The notes beneath the pieces are model-generated. The model was not told the DNA's origin. It worked only from the letters and a program-made list of their open reading frames with translations, and did no database searches. A program made the translations under genes and the position numbers. Below are positions 11,516 through 22,371 of a DNA stretch of 64,000 nucleotides, in pieces. Source of the stretch: Suillus spraguei (Eukaryota; Basidiomycota; Agaricomycetes; Boletales; Suillaceae). The stretch covers positions 62,001 through 126,000 of the forward strand of contig JABCPU010000140.1 in NCBI GenBank assembly GCA_016800925.1. The letters are read 5' to 3'. Every line of letters begins with the position of its first letter. Within the stretch, counting starts at the first letter, position 1.

Positions 11516-13324
11516 ATGATTGCAGTGCATCAAGATGACGAAGAGACTCCTCTTCTACAACAGCCAGAGCAACTCGAGGCCAAGACACCTCTTCCCTGGG
11601 ATCAGTTCTGGATCATATTGGTCTTGCAGTTTTCAGACCAACTTGTTATCGAGACCCTTGCCCCGTTCACCCCCCAAGTGAGTATTTATTCTGCTTGGAG
11701 TCGAAAATCGCCACAACTGGGATTTTATCAAAGCTGGTCAGAGACATTGGCGTGACTCGTGGAGACGAAACTCAAGTCGGATACTACGTTGGCATACTGG
11801 TGAGCATTTCTTCATCTTTCAGCTTGCTCTGCTTCATTCTGATAACATCCTGAGCACTCATCGTACTATGTCACTCAAACGTTGACGATTCTCTATTGGA
11901 GTCAGCTGTCAGACCACATTGGAAGGAAGCCTTTGATCTTGTTGGCTTCATTTGCGATAGCTAGTACGATGTTGTCGTTTGGGCTGTCAAGATCGTTTCT
12001 TGGTCTGCTGGTCAGGTACGCATTCTACAGACATAATCGTCATGACTGTCCTTTACTGACCTAAGTATCTTGATCAGCCGGATTATCTGCGGGGCATTCA
12101 ATGCGCAAAATGGTGTCATTAAAAACTCATTGATGGATATCACTAACGCAACGAATTTGCCGAAGGCATATGCATACCTGCAAATCTCATTTATGTTGGC
12201 GGCCATAATAGGGTAAGGGTATTCAGTATGTATACTCACTCTTGACGTATGATTGATAATATCTAGGCCAATTGCTGGTGGATTGCTCTCCCAACCCGCG
12301 GACAGATTTCCTGAAATCTTTGGGCATTCGGAGCTTCTGAAAACCTATCCATACCTCCTGCCATGCGCTGTTTCAGTTATATGTGCCTCTATCGCTTGGC
12401 TAGTTACATGTTTCTATCTCAGGGAGGTAAGCCGGATCTTCAAATATGGCTTCTGGATCGCGCTGAGTGCAGCAACAAGAGCGTTTCTACTCGGGCACTC
12501 CTTTTGAACTTTATGAAGGGATGGTTCTCGCCACAGTCATATACGAAACTCTCCACGACATTGAGCAATGCTCCGGCCAGCTGTGGGGGAGTAAATCCTG
12601 AAGAAATCTCACTGACGCCACTGCCGCTGCGTGATGTGCTAACTCCAAAGGTCCTGGCTGTCACTGCGAGTAATGGAACCCTCATTCTCTTTGATATCGC
12701 ACGGTACTCGATCCTAGCTATTTTTTATGCGACGCCGATCGAACTTGGCGGCCTTTCATTAGATCCTCCTCGCATTGGCGCTATCTTTGCAACATCAAGT
12801 TTCGTCACTTTCACATTCCAGATACTTTTCTACGCTCGATTGCACGATCATTTCGGCGCATATCCAATTCTTTTGACTGGTCTTGGCTCAGGCATCCCTA
12901 TTGTGATCTTATTCCCGATTATCAATGCTCTGGTTCGAGCCTATGGAATGGGTTGGGTGGTGTGGTCGGCCATTTCCATTTTACATATGCTAATGGCTAT
13001 CTTTGACCTGTCCTACGGTATTTCATCCCAGCATTTCTTGCAGCTGCTTGACTGAGACGGGGACTATTAGCTTCCATGCAATTATTTATTAGAGCGTCTG
13101 CTCCCAATCGTGCCTCGATTGGAGCAACAAATGGAGTCGTCCAGTTGGTCGGTGGAGGAGCAAGGATGGTTGCCTCAGCATGTGCAGGTGCCGTTTTTTC
13201 TTATTCAATACAGATCAGTCGCGATCCGTGGTTGGCATACTACTTCTTTATGTCAATGGCATTTCTTGCGATAGGTACTTCGTTGTTCCTTCCTCGGGAT
13301 CCTCGCCTATGGGAAGAGGTATAA
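11516..13324 (+). CDS. MFS-4: YCR023C/ZIFL-like MFS transporter, intact
   Basis: Open reading frame of 491 residues after joining seven exons: 11516-11677, 11734-11799, 11855-12015, 12078-12212, 12267-12426, 12480-13017, 13071-13324. Order of features: acidic dileucine-like N-tail (DDEETPLL), TM1 after KTPLPWDQFW, motif A LSDHIGRKPL, TM4-TM5 with LSRSFLGLL, the SQPADRFPEIFG loop, a hydrophilic central loop of about 55 residues, TM7 after LAVTASNGTL, ARLHDHFG, and C-terminal RASAPNRASIGATNG with FLPRDPRLWEEV. All donors are GT and acceptors AG; the intron 6 donor is GTATTT. It lies about 2.6 kb from the next MFS start on the left, with a complete shared upstream module, so it is a good candidate for an expressed copy. 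Substrate not inferable. Confidence 0.9.
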
Positions 13325-13760
13325 TTATCAACGATGCGCCTAGTATCTCTTTGTCTAGTGTCCACTTTAAACCTGAACTGCATGAATACAATGTATGCTA
13401 GTAGAGATGATATGATAATTAAGCTTCATGTAAGGCGACCATCCTATTGGATTCTTGCGGCATGCATTTGTCAATTCTAGTGCCCGTAATTGCAGACAGC
13501 ATGGGTGATGATATATAGATACTTCATGTGGGGACTGACCCACATCTTGAGCAAATCGCATGAGGCCACAGGCCATCAGCAAATGAAAAATACGGAAACG
13601 AGCGCCATCTGGGAACTATATTTAGTCAGTGTCGGCTCACGCCTTTTTAGTACCGTAGGCGACTCAGCTCCTTACAATCACAATTTGTGACCACAAAAAA
13701 TGTGCCAGAAACAATAAATAATATATTGTAAACCTATCCAAACAGATAACATTTATGTAA
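13325..13760. repeat. Partial shared 3' flank downstream of MFS-4
   Basis: 13393-13565 repeats the MFS 3' flank (AATGTATGCTAGTAGAGATG, CTTGCGGCATGCATTTGTC) and a short piece of the intergenic block (GAGCAAATCGCATGAGGC). After about 13600 the sequence is unlike the other gaps, so unrelated DNA is inserted before MFS-5. Confidence 0.55.
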
Positions 13761-13761
13761 A

Positions 13762-14070
13762 CTACAAGCCTAAATCTGCCTTGCCGCGCACGATGATTAG
13801 ATTACATAGAGAAACATACCGTTCTCTCAACGCATCATCAAGACGTATTTGTCTTATCAACACTATGATGGAGTTGTAAATATCGTAGAACTGTTCAGCG
13901 GATGTGTCGACGTTTTCGTATGTACCCTCATGATATGCCTTGATGGCATTGTGAACTGCAGCCCCTGCAAGACCGAAGACGCAGTCAAGATTCTCTAAGT
14001 CGATGTTGGGATATAGCCCTTCCTGCCATATAACATTCACAAGCATGTTGATTAAGTAGTCGGCCTCCAA
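13762..14070 (-). CDS. Small unrecognised ORF (102 aa) in inserted DNA
   Basis: Codes for 102 residues of mixed, globular-looking composition, with stretches such as LDCVFGLAGAAVHNAIKAY and FYDIYNSIIVLIRQI. It is not a shadow of another gene. It resembles the C-terminal part of uncharacterised proteins found next to transposons in basidiomycetes, but I cannot name a family. The upstream end is ambiguous, because another minus-strand frame (13985-14296) overlaps and a long inverted repeat starts at 14140. It may be the 3' end of a broken gene. Confidence 0.35.
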   Translation of the reverse strand: MEADYLINMLVNVIWQEGLYPNIDLENLDCVFGLAGAAVHNAIKAYHEGTYENVDTSAEQFYDIYNSIIVLIRQIRLDDALRERYVSLCNLIIVRGKADLGL

Positions 14071-14139
14071 AAAACGCGTGATTTCGACCCCATTGACCTG
14101 TCAGTGTAATAATCAGTCGTTTAATGTCGTACAACGAGA

Positions 14140-14213
14140 CACTATTTTGGTCTTGTGCAGGAACTTGAGTCCGGTTCTCTGGACTCAAATTCCTGCACAA
14201 GACCAAAATAGTG
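14140..14213. repeat. Long near-perfect inverted repeat (33-bp arms, 8-bp loop)
   Basis: The left arm 14140-14172 and right arm 14181-14213 pair along 33 bp with a single mismatch, around the loop GGTTCTCT. The arms begin CACTATTTTGGTCTTG and end CAAGACCAAAATAGTG. It is likely the remnant of a foldback or MITE-like element, or the result of a local inverted duplication. Confidence 0.85.
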
Positions 14214-14228
14214 AGTAGTGCTGTTAAA

Positions 14229-14340
14229 CCGCGGCTTTGGCCTGGCTTCAGACGGCTCCGGCTTTGCAGAACTGCAGGCCGGGCCAAAGCCGTCAATGAC
14301 GGCTTGGCTTTGGCCTGGCTCAGCCTGAGCCGCGGCCCAA
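14229..14340. repeat. GC-rich foldback region
   Basis: Bounded by CCGCGGCT on the left and AGCCGCGG on the right. GGCTTTGGCCTGGCT occurs twice, and CGGCTTTGGCC pairs with GGCCAAAGCCG inside. It is much richer in G+C than its surroundings. Together with the neighbouring hairpin it suggests a small non-coding mobile element. Confidence 0.6.
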
Positions 14341-14749
14341 TAGAGGTATCAGATAGTGATGGGTAGTGGCGGTAGCAAAAATGTGAATCGGGTCATGGTA
14401 ACCGAGGGCGATAAAAAGGTGCCTGTCTGACTGTCAGAGGTTCGCCGTTATCCTCAGAAAGTAAATATGAAGGGTATGCCGCAACAATGGCTGAGGTAGG
14501 CGTCGAGGTTACTAGCAAGTGAGAGCAGCGAGTACGAGAGCGAGAGCAGCGAGTGAGAAGCTACGAGCTTCGATCAGCATGGATCGAACTCGAGGGAAGA
14601 TTTAATAGTGGTAGTCAGAGTGTGATTATGAGACTCGAAAATCGTGTGAAAATCGCTGCTTCCAGAAAACGGACGAATTTTACATTATTCCGGTGATTCA
14701 CATATCGTCGCATATAGCCCTTTCCCGTCAAGTTCTTACTGGGAACTAT

Positions 14750-14826
14750 TCAACCGCCGCCGTACTCCTTAGAGTCTTTATCAATGAGCTAACCAACAAA
14801 CCGGTCAGCAACTGTTTCATTGGAAC
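14750..14826 (+). promoter_or_regulatory. Shared MFS upstream module, copy before MFS-5
   Basis: GTACTCCTTAGAG with an 11-bp interruption before TTTATCAATGAGC, then CAGCAACTGTTTCATTGGAA and TTTATGTATAC. The upstream CCAGAAAAAGC element is absent here because the inserted DNA ends just before the module. Confidence 0.55.
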
Positions 14827-14883
14827 AAGTTTATGTATACTAATGAGCCACATTCTCTATCCAAGTCGTGCTCTCGTACAACC

Positions 14884-16685
14884 ATGATTGTGCATCAGGA
14901 TAATGAGGAGACTTCTCTTCTGCGACAGCCAGAGCAACCGGTGGCCAAGACACCTCTTCCCTGGGATCAATTATGGATTATATTAGTCTTGCAGTTTTCA
15001 GATTCACTTGTTATTGAGACCCTTGCCCCGTTCACCCCCCAAGTGAGATTTATTTTGCTTGTAGTTGAAATCCGCCACAACTAGAATATTATCAAGTTGA
15101 TAAGAGACATTGGCGTGACCCATGGAGACGAAACTCAGGTTGGATACTACGTTGGTATGCTGGTGAGCATTCCTTCATCTTTCAGCTTCCTCCACTTCGT
15201 CCTGACAATATCTTGAGAACTCATCGTACTATGTCACTCAAACGTTGACAATTCTCTATTGGAGCCAGCTGTCAGACCACGTTGGAAGAAAGCCTTTGAT
15301 CTTGATGGCTTCATTCGCGATAGCTAGTACGATGTTGACATTCGGGCTGTCAAGAACGTTTCTCGGTCTGCTAGCCAGGTTCGCGTGCCACATCATCATG
15401 ACTGTTCTTCATTGACTCGGGTGTCTTGTTCAGCCGGGTTATCTGTGGCGCATTCAATGGGGAAAATGGTGTCATCAAAAACTTGTTGATGGATATAACA
15501 GACGCAACGAATTTGCCGAAGGCATATGCATGTTTACCAATTTCATTTATGTTAGCGGCTATAATAGGGTAAGTGTTTCTAGTTCGTATACTTGCTCTTG
15601 ACATATGATTGACAATATCCTAGACCGGTTGCTGGTGGTTCGCTCTCCCGGCCCGCGGACAGATTTCCTGAAATATTTGGTCGTTTGGAGCTTCTCAAAA
15701 CATACCCATATCTCTTGTCATGCGCTTTTCCAGTTGTATGTGCCTCTATTACTTGGTTAATTACGTATTTTTTTCTCAGAGAGGTGAGCCCGATTTTGAA
15801 AGATGATTTCTGGATGACACTAAGTATGGTACCAAGAGCGTTTCTACTCGGGCACCCCTTTTGGACCTGATAAAGGAATGGTTCTCGCCAAAGATATATA
15901 CAAAGCCTTCCACGATATCAAGCAATGCTCTGACCAGTCATGGGGAAACGAGTTCCGAAGAAATCTCAACAACGCCACTTCCGCTGCGTGCTGTGCTGAC
16001 TCCAAAGGTCCTGACCGTGGCAGCAAGTAATGGCGCCTTGTGTCTCTTTGATTTCGGACTCTACTCGATCCTACCTATTTTCTATGCGACATCGATTGAA
16101 CTCGGCGGTCTTTCATTAGATCCTCAACGCATTGGTGCTATCTTTGCAATATCAGCTTTCGTCGGTTACTCATTCCAAATACTTTTCTATGCCCGCTTGC
16201 ACGATCATTTCGGCGCATATCCCATTCTTATGACCGGTCTTGCCTCCGGCATCCCTATCGTGACTTTATTCCCGGCTATCAATGCTTTGGCTCGAGCCCA
16301 TGGAGTGGGTTGGGCGGTGTGGTTAGCTATTTCCATTCAACATATGCTGGTAGCTTTATTGAACATGTCCTTCGGTATGTCATTCCAATATTTCCTGCAA
16401 CTGCTTAACCAAGACAGCAAACTATTAGTTCCCATGGCATTGTTTATCAGAGCCTCTGCTCCCAATCGCGCCTCAATTGGAGTAACCAATGGGGTCATCC
16501 AGTTGGTTGGCGGGGGAGCAACGATTGTTGCCTCAGCATGTGGAGCTGCCGTCTTTTCTTATTCAATGCAGAGTGGTTGCGATGCGTGGTTGGCATACTA
16601 CTTCTTTATGGCAATGGCATTTCTCGCAATAAGTACTTCTTTGTTCCTTCCTTGGGATCCTCGTATATGGGAAGGAGTAGTGTGA
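14884..16685 (+). CDS. MFS-5: YCR023C/ZIFL-like MFS transporter, intact
   Basis: 491 residues from exons 14884-15042, 15097-15162, 15218-15378, 15434-15568, 15624-15783, 15837-16374 and 16429-16685. Motif A is LSDHVGRKPL; the central loop begins SRPADRFPEIFG; the second half has LGGLSLDPQRIGAI (Pro-Arg changed to Gln-Arg) and ARLHDHFGAYPIL. The last exon reads RASAPNRASIGVTNG and ends in GVV instead of the usual EEV. Intron 6 (16375-16428) is 54 bp with no in-frame stop, so a retained-intron product would carry 18 extra residues in a loop near TM11 and still be full length; most sister introns contain stops. Otherwise as MFS-4. Confidence 0.9.
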
Positions 16686-17345
16686 CTATCAGCGACTGGT
16701 ATCTGTTTTCCAGCTTTGTCTGGTGTTCACTCTGTTTGTATTAATATAATGTATGCTAGTAGAGATGATAATTAAGCTTCAAGTAAGGCGATTATCCTAT
16801 TCAATTCTTGCAAAGCTTATCAATCCTAGTGCTCGTAATTAATTCCAGACAATGAAACTGTCGAACGCAAAAAAATCGTATCACCGTGCAATTGTTTTTC
16901 CATGGCGGCTTGATCGCACTTCATATTGGGATACCTGATATATGTTGGGGATGAATTGGATCACAAATAACTGACATCGCATGAGACAAAGCAAGATGGA
17001 GAGTCGCCAAGGGTGCTTACGAAAAATATTTTAGCGATGCAGTGTCAGGTGGCCAGGCCGGAGTTATCCGTAGATGCAACAATGTAACTGATAGTAAGTC
17101 CTCGAATCGTCAAGTCGAGCCTTTTGTCATTTTGTCTGCTGTATTCAATCTCACATTGTGTGATGCACACCTCTTGTCACTCGTGAGGCCTTGAGGATTA
17201 GCCTAAGGTTAGCCTGAGAATCTCGAGATACTCTACGACATCTTACCTATACCTCCACAGCCTACAGGCGGCTGGACTACTACATGCATAATAAAGGGTG
17301 CCTGAATCCACGTTCGCGTATGATGCTTTTAACCATTTCTGTCAC
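16686..17345. repeat. Shared intergenic block between MFS-5 and MFS-6
   Basis: 16751-16860 is the MFS 3' flank. 16860-17100 is the intergenic block (CCAGGCCGGAGTTATCCGTAG, AATCGTATCACCGTGCAATTG). 17170-17225 has GAGGATTAGCCTAAGGTTAG, the upstream motif. No gene. Confidence 0.6.
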
Positions 17346-17461
17346 TAACCAGAAAAAGCAGGCTCTTGCGGACTCCCGTTCTAAGCCGTTCAACGTTCAA
17401 CTGCTGTCGTACTCCTTATCAATGAGCTAACCCACGAGCCGGTCAGCAACCTCCTGGAACG
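17346..17461 (+). promoter_or_regulatory. Shared MFS upstream module, copy before MFS-6
   Basis: TAACCAGAAAAAGCAGGCTC at 17346, GTACTCCTTATCAATGAGC at 17409 and CAGCAACCTCCTGGAAC, a shortened third element. Confidence 0.6.
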
Positions 17462-17505
17462 AGTTTGCACATCCTCTATCTGCCAAGTTGTTCCCTCGTA
17501 CAATT

Positions 17506-19303
17506 ATGATTGTGGATCAAGATGATGAGGAGACTCCTCTTTTGCAACAGCCAGAACTACTGGTGGCCAAGACACCTCTACCCTGGGATCAGCTCTGGAT
17601 CATATTAGTCTTGCAGTTCTCAGACTTCCTTATTCTTGAGACCCTTGGCCCGTTCACCCCCCAAGTGAGTGTTTTTTCCACTTGAAGTCGAGGATTGCGC
17701 CACAACTGAAATGTTACCAAGTTGATAAGAGACATTGGCGTGACCCGGGGAGATGAAACTCAGGTTGGATACTACGTTGGCATGCTAGTGAGCACTTTTT
17801 CATCTTTCAGCTCCCTTCGCTTCATCCTGACAATATTATGAGCGATCATCGTTCTATGTTGCTCAAACGTTGACGATTTTCTATTGGAGCCAGCTGTCAG
17901 ATCGCATTGGAAGGAAGCCTTTTCTCTTGATGGCTTCATTCGCGATAGCTAGTACCATGTTGTCATTTGGGCTGTCAAGAACGTTTCTCGGTCTGCTGGC
18001 TAGGTTCGCTTGTCACAGATATATACTGTCACGACTCTCCTTTACTGACCCAGGTATCTTTATCAGCCGGATTATCTGCGGGACATTTGATGCGCAAAAT
18101 AGTGTCATCAAAAACTTGCTGATGGACATCACTGACGCAACAAACTTGCCCAAGGCATATGGGTACCTCCAGATTTCATTTATGTTAGGGGCCGTAATAG
18201 GGTGGGCGTATTTGGCACGTATACTTACTCTTGACGTATGATTGACAATATTCTAGGCCAATTACCGGTGGATCGCTCTCCCGGCCCGTGGACAGATTTC
18301 CTGAAATCTTTGATCATTCGGAGCTTCTCAAAACATACCCATACCTCTTGTCATGCGTTATTCCAGTTGTATGTGCTTCTATTGCTTGGCTAGTTACTTA
18401 TTTCTGTCTCAAAGAGGTGAGCCTGATTTTGGAAGATGATTTTTGGATGACACTAAGGACAGTAACAAGAGCGTTTCTACTCGGGCACCCTTTTTGGACC
18501 TGATAAAGGAATGGTTTTTGTCACAGTCATATTCGAAACCTTCTACAATGTCAATATCGAGTAATGCTCTGGCCAGTGAAGAAATCCCATCTACACCGCT
18601 TCCACTGCGTGCTGTGCTGACTCCAAAGGTCCTGACCGTCGCAGCGAGTAATGGCACCTTGATGCTTTTGGATATCACGCTATACTCGACGCTACCTATT
18701 TTCTATGCGACGTCGATTGAACTTGGCGGTCTCTCATTAGATCCTCCCCGCATTGGCGCTATCTTGGCAACGTCAGCTTTCGTTGGTTATACAATGCAAA
18801 TATTTTGCTACGCTCGCTTGCATGATCATTTCGGCGCATATCCCATTCTTATGACCGGTCTTGCCTCCGGCATCCCTATCGTGATTCTATTCCCGGCTAT
18901 CAATGCTTTGGCTCGAGCTCATGGAATGAATTGGGTAGTGTGGTTGGCCATTTCCATTCAACTTGTGCTGATAGGTGTGTTGGACATGTCCTTCGGTATG
19001 TCATTCCAACATGCTTTGCAACTGCTTGGCTGAGACGAGGGCCCATCAGCTTCCGTGGCAATGTTTATCAGAGCCTCTGTTCCCAATCGCGCTTCCATGG
19101 GAGCAACGAATGGAGTAGTCCAGTTGGTCGGCGGAGGAGCAAGGATGGTTGCCTCAGCATGTGGAGGTGCCGTCTTTTCTTATTCGATGCAGAACGGTCG
19201 CAATCCGTGGTTGGTGTACTATTTCTTTATGACAATAGGATTTCTCGCGATCGGTACTTCTTTATTCCTTCCTCGAGATCCTCGTTTATGGGAAGAGGTA
19301 TGA
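17506..19303 (+). CDS. MFS-6: YCR023C/ZIFL-like MFS transporter, intact
   Basis: 486 residues from exons 17506-17664, 17722-17787, 17843-18003, 18067-18201, 18257-18416, 18470-18995 and 19050-19303. Motif A is LSDRIGRKPF. Exon 6 is 12 bp shorter than in most sisters because the hydrophilic central loop is trimmed (LASEEIPSTPLPLR). The intron 4 donor is the weaker GTGGGC. The C-terminal part reads RASVPNRASMGATNG and FLPRDPRLWEEV. The start context is CAATTATG where sisters have CAACCATG. The NLR relic begins about 85 bp after the stop, replacing the usual 3' flank. Confidence 0.88.
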
Positions 19304-19389
19304 CTATCGACGACATGCTTGTTATCTGTTTTCCAGCTTTGTTTGGTGTCCACTCTGTTTGTATTGATATAATAATGTATGCTGGTAAA

Positions 19390-20290
19390 GATAAGAATTG
19401 GTACATCCTTGACGCACAAGAAATGAAATTGTTCTTCGATCACGAGCGGCTGTTTTTCTGGCTCGAGTTACTCGTCCTTTTACTCATTTTTAAGCGGCCA
19501 AAGGTGAGTACGTCCGATAAAGCGCTCACGCGCAACCACAGGACCATTCTGAATTCAAAGATATCTCGGTACAGAGGTGTTCGGCAGCACACCACATCTG
19601 TATGTATCAGCACTTCCATTCTCATCTGCCTACTCCACTATCTAGAAAGTTTTCTGTATGGTTTCCGAATATGCTCGGTGTTGGACGAACGGGTCGGTTA
19701 TTCGGGCTGTGCTCAGGGCACAAACTTCTTCGGCTACCTCGGTTCTGTTCTTGCCAGATGGCACTCGCATTGCCACTGATTTGGCAGTGGTTCTCGGGAT
19801 CACACTGAGGCTGTGAGATGCAGCAACGGGGGAGCCGGTTGCCGGTCGGTGAGCCCTTGCGGGGGCACGCTCATTCAGTTACCTCGATCATCACTTGTTC
19901 TTGTAATCGGGATCACACTGCGGTTGTGGGATGCAGCGACGGGAAACCCGGTCTGTAAGCCCTTGTGGGGCACACTTATCGAGTAACTTGATCTTGTTCT
20001 CGCCAGATGGCACCCCCATGGTCACTGGTTTTCCGGATAAGACTGCGGCTGTGGAATGCAGTGACGGGGAAGCCAGTGAGTGAGCCCTTGTGGGGGCACT
20101 GCTTCAATCAACTTGGTCTCGTTCTTGCCGGACGGCACTCACATCGTCACTACTTCAAGGGACGGGACTGTTCGATTGCGATGTAATAACGAGGCAGCCG
20201 TCGCAACAGTGCGCTGAGTCAAATCATTCAGCATTATCAGATGAACATTGCGCAATTGATATCACCACGACCATGCCATTGAACACTTGA
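19390..20290 (+). pseudogene. NLR/WD40 (NACHT-WD repeat type) relic A
   Basis: Decayed remains of a STAND-type gene. 19420-19500 reads like the linker between NTPase and repeats in such proteins (FFDHERLFFWLELLVLL). 19600-19700 recalls the segment before the first WD repeat (LSRKFSVWFPNMLGV). From 19740 to about 20180 at least four WD40 units are visible only by switching frames: each has a Phe-x-Pro-Asp-Gly-Thr like part (CCAGATGGCAC, GCCGGACGGCACTC), then a Leu-Arg-Leu-Trp-Asp/Asn-Ala part (CTGCGGCTGTGGAATGC) and a GEP/GKP turn. Stops and indels break every unit, so no protein is possible. The upstream NACHT domain is absent. A second relic with the same joints lies at 36540. Confidence 0.7.
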
Positions 20291-20345
20291 AACAATCGCT
20301 TCATTTACTCCTCATTTAACTCCATTCATGTATTAAGAGTGAGAG

Positions 20346-20363
20346 CTAAAACAGCGCGAGCCT
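20346..20363 (+). repeat. 18-bp direct repeat flanking the LINE insertion site (left)
   Basis: CTAAAACAGCGCGAGCCT; the identical string lies at 26676-26693. Without the LINE the two copies would be about 70 bp apart, so the target was already a repeated sequence. Confidence 0.8.
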
Positions 20364-20368
20364 CAGTC

Positions 20369-20382
20369 AATGGTAAGAGAGA
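20369..20382. repeat. LINE target-site duplication, left copy
   Basis: AATGGTAAGAGAGA, identical to 26641-26654 directly after the poly-A tail. The first two A's could also be counted as poly-A on the right side. Confidence 0.85.
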
Positions 20383-20547
20383 TCGCTTCTTGGACCTGAA
20401 CCAAGTGGCACCTCGACTAGGACCCCGAAAAACCAACCGAGGCCCTGCGCTCAACAGCGTTCCCGACGCCCAAAGGGTGCCACCCAGCTACTCACATCAA
20501 ACCCACCTAACCTCAGAAAATCCAAAACAGTCCCCAGAAGGTCTGAC

Positions 20548-22371
20548 ATGGCTCCATCAGGATCCACAAGCCTGACAGCCCCAGTGGTGGGCAACACTCG
20601 TCTCAGAAAAACAACAGCAAACAAACCGCTACTCGCCTCCAGCAAGTCAATCGAAGAACACATAGAAGGTACAAGTATAAGAACAGATATAACTAACATA
20701 ATCACAGCAAAGAAGCTCCTAAACACGCATGGCCTAGTTCTCCCAACAGCAGGAACTATGCTCACGCAAATAGTAACAGCAATCTTTGAATTCAGCGCCT
20801 CGGCAGGTCTAGGATCTACCCATGCCGAGATACTCAGGGCTATTGCCATGGTTTTGTATGACGCGGAACGCGCGATGGACATGACCAACATCATCAACAA
20901 GATCGAAACACTCATAGGCGGCCCCCTAACAATCATGGTAGAGAAGGCTGAGGAATTAGCGCAATCAACAGACAAGCATAAAGAGGCACTAGAGGAGGCA
21001 GTAAAAGAGGTGCGTACTAATCTTAGTGAATCACTTGAGGGAATAGATAAGGCCACAAAGAGCGCAACGCAAGCGATTCAGAATCATACCAACGCAGAGG
21101 CAGTACTCAACGGGTCTGAAGGACCTAGATCCTATGCAGCGGCAGCGAAAGCGCCGATCCCTGGCCCACTAACGAAACTTCTTTCACGCAACGAAGGTCA
21201 AACGAGACAGATTTTGATAGATAGAAGATCACTCTTCATGCCTAAGGACACCACCACACAGCTCACAGAGGCACAGTTGGTCACCAAGGCAAAACTAGCC
21301 ATCGAAATGATGAACAAGGACGACATCCCAACTCCGGACGACCTCACCTTCGTATCAGCACGCAAACTCCCTCACGGGGGCATCATATACGAACTCAACT
21401 CCAAGGAGTCAACGGAATGGTTCAACATCCCAACAAATCGCAGCAACTTCTTGGAACGATTCGGCTCCAACGTCACCATCAAAGACCGCACGTTCCACGT
21501 CCTGATGGAAAATGTCCCGATCTCGTTCGTCCCAGAATCTAATGCAGCCATAGACGACATCGAGAAGAAGGCTGCTTTCGCCCCAAAAACCATCCTGAAG
21601 GCTAAGTACATCAAACCAATAGCGAGACGCAACCCGAACCAGAGAACAGCTCACATTATACTAACCTTCAATTCTAGGGAGAGCGCGAATCACGCCATCA
21701 AATTCGGGTTATCGGTAGCCAGCAAAAGAGTATATGGACGCAAACTTCTACCAGAACCATCAAGATGTCTCAAGTGCCACTCCTTCGACGGCAACCACAT
21801 GGCAACAGACTGCCCCAAGGATATTGACACATGCGGAACGTGTGGAGAACAACATCGCACAGCAATGTGCAAGGTAGACGACCCCAACAACTACTACTGC
21901 ACTAACTGTGAAATCAAGGGACATGCAGCATGGAGCCGAGTGTGCCCGACATTCCTAAGCAAGTGGGAAGCACACAAGAGACGCAACGACGAATCAAGAT
22001 ACCGATTCTACCCAACGGAGGACCCACTTACCTGGGAAAAGATAGACGAACAGCCCAATGAGTGGAACGAATATCAGCAAGAAGGTAACGGTGATCACAC
22101 AAACCTAACTAACCAGAATCCCCCCCCACCTCAGCAAAACAGAACGAGAGAAGCAAGACCAATGAAAGCAAGACTCAATCAACCGCAGCGCCCAAGATTC
22201 CCCAACAACATCCCATTAGGAAGTCAATCGCGTCTCACAGATATGTGGACACAGCAAGAAAACGCGCCAGACACCCAACCTCAACGCTCTCATTCCGCTG
22301 CCTCAAGAGACTCTTTCTTCTCAACACTCAACTACACGCAAGACGGCAACGCGGCCAGCGGCTGGGACTAA
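20548..22371 (+). CDS. LINE ORF1: nucleic-acid-binding Gag-like protein
   Basis: 607 residues, uninterrupted. The N-terminal third is helical and acidic; a Ser/Ala/Pro linker (RSYAAAAKAPIPGP) precedes a probable RNA-binding core of about 150 residues. Three zinc knuckles follow near residues 405-470, with Cys patterns CLKCHSFDGNHMATDC, CGTCGEQHRTAMC and CTNCEIKGHAAWSRVC. The tail is Gln/Pro/Asn-rich. By family knowledge it coats the LINE RNA and acts as a chaperone in the RNP. Its stop codon overlaps the ORF2 start. The first in-frame ATG is used. Confidence 0.9.
   Translation: MAPSGSTSLTAPVVGNTRLRKTTANKPLLASSKSIEEHIEGTSIRTDITNIITAKKLLNTHGLVLPTAGTMLTQIVTAIFEFSASAGLGSTHAEILRAIAMVLYDAERAMDMTNIINKIETLIGGPLTIMVEKAEELAQSTDKHKEALEEAVKEVRTNLSESLEGIDKATKSATQAIQNHTNAEAVLNGSEGPRSYAAAAKAPIPGPLTKLLSRNEGQTRQILIDRRSLFMPKDTTTQLTEAQLVTKAKLAIEMMNKDDIPTPDDLTFVSARKLPHGGIIYELNSKESTEWFNIPTNRSNFLERFGSNVTIKDRTFHVLMENVPISFVPESNAAIDDIEKKAAFAPKTILKAKYIKPIARRNPNQRTAHIILTFNSRESANHAIKFGLSVASKRVYGRKLLPEPSRCLKCHSFDGNHMATDCPKDIDTCGTCGEQHRTAMCKVDDPNNYYCTNCEIKGHAAWSRVCPTFLSKWEAHKRRNDESRYRFYPTEDPLTWEKIDEQPNEWNEYQQEGNGDHTNLTNQNPPPPQQNRTREARPMKARLNQPQRPRFPNNIPLGSQSRLTDMWTQQENAPDTQPQRSHSAASRDSFFSTLNYTQDGNAASGWD

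Noticed and set aside
14140..14213. Reading the hairpin as a bacterial-type terminator
   Set aside because: The window is eukaryotic, no U-tract follows, and no gene ends there with certainty.
19602..20290. Expressed WD40 protein from relic A
   Set aside because: WD units are readable only by changing frame several times and contain stops.
20451..21056. 201-codon minus-strand ORF opposite LINE ORF1
   Set aside because: Low-complexity Ser/Val/Leu composition and full overlap with a well-supported ORF1 make it a chance frame.
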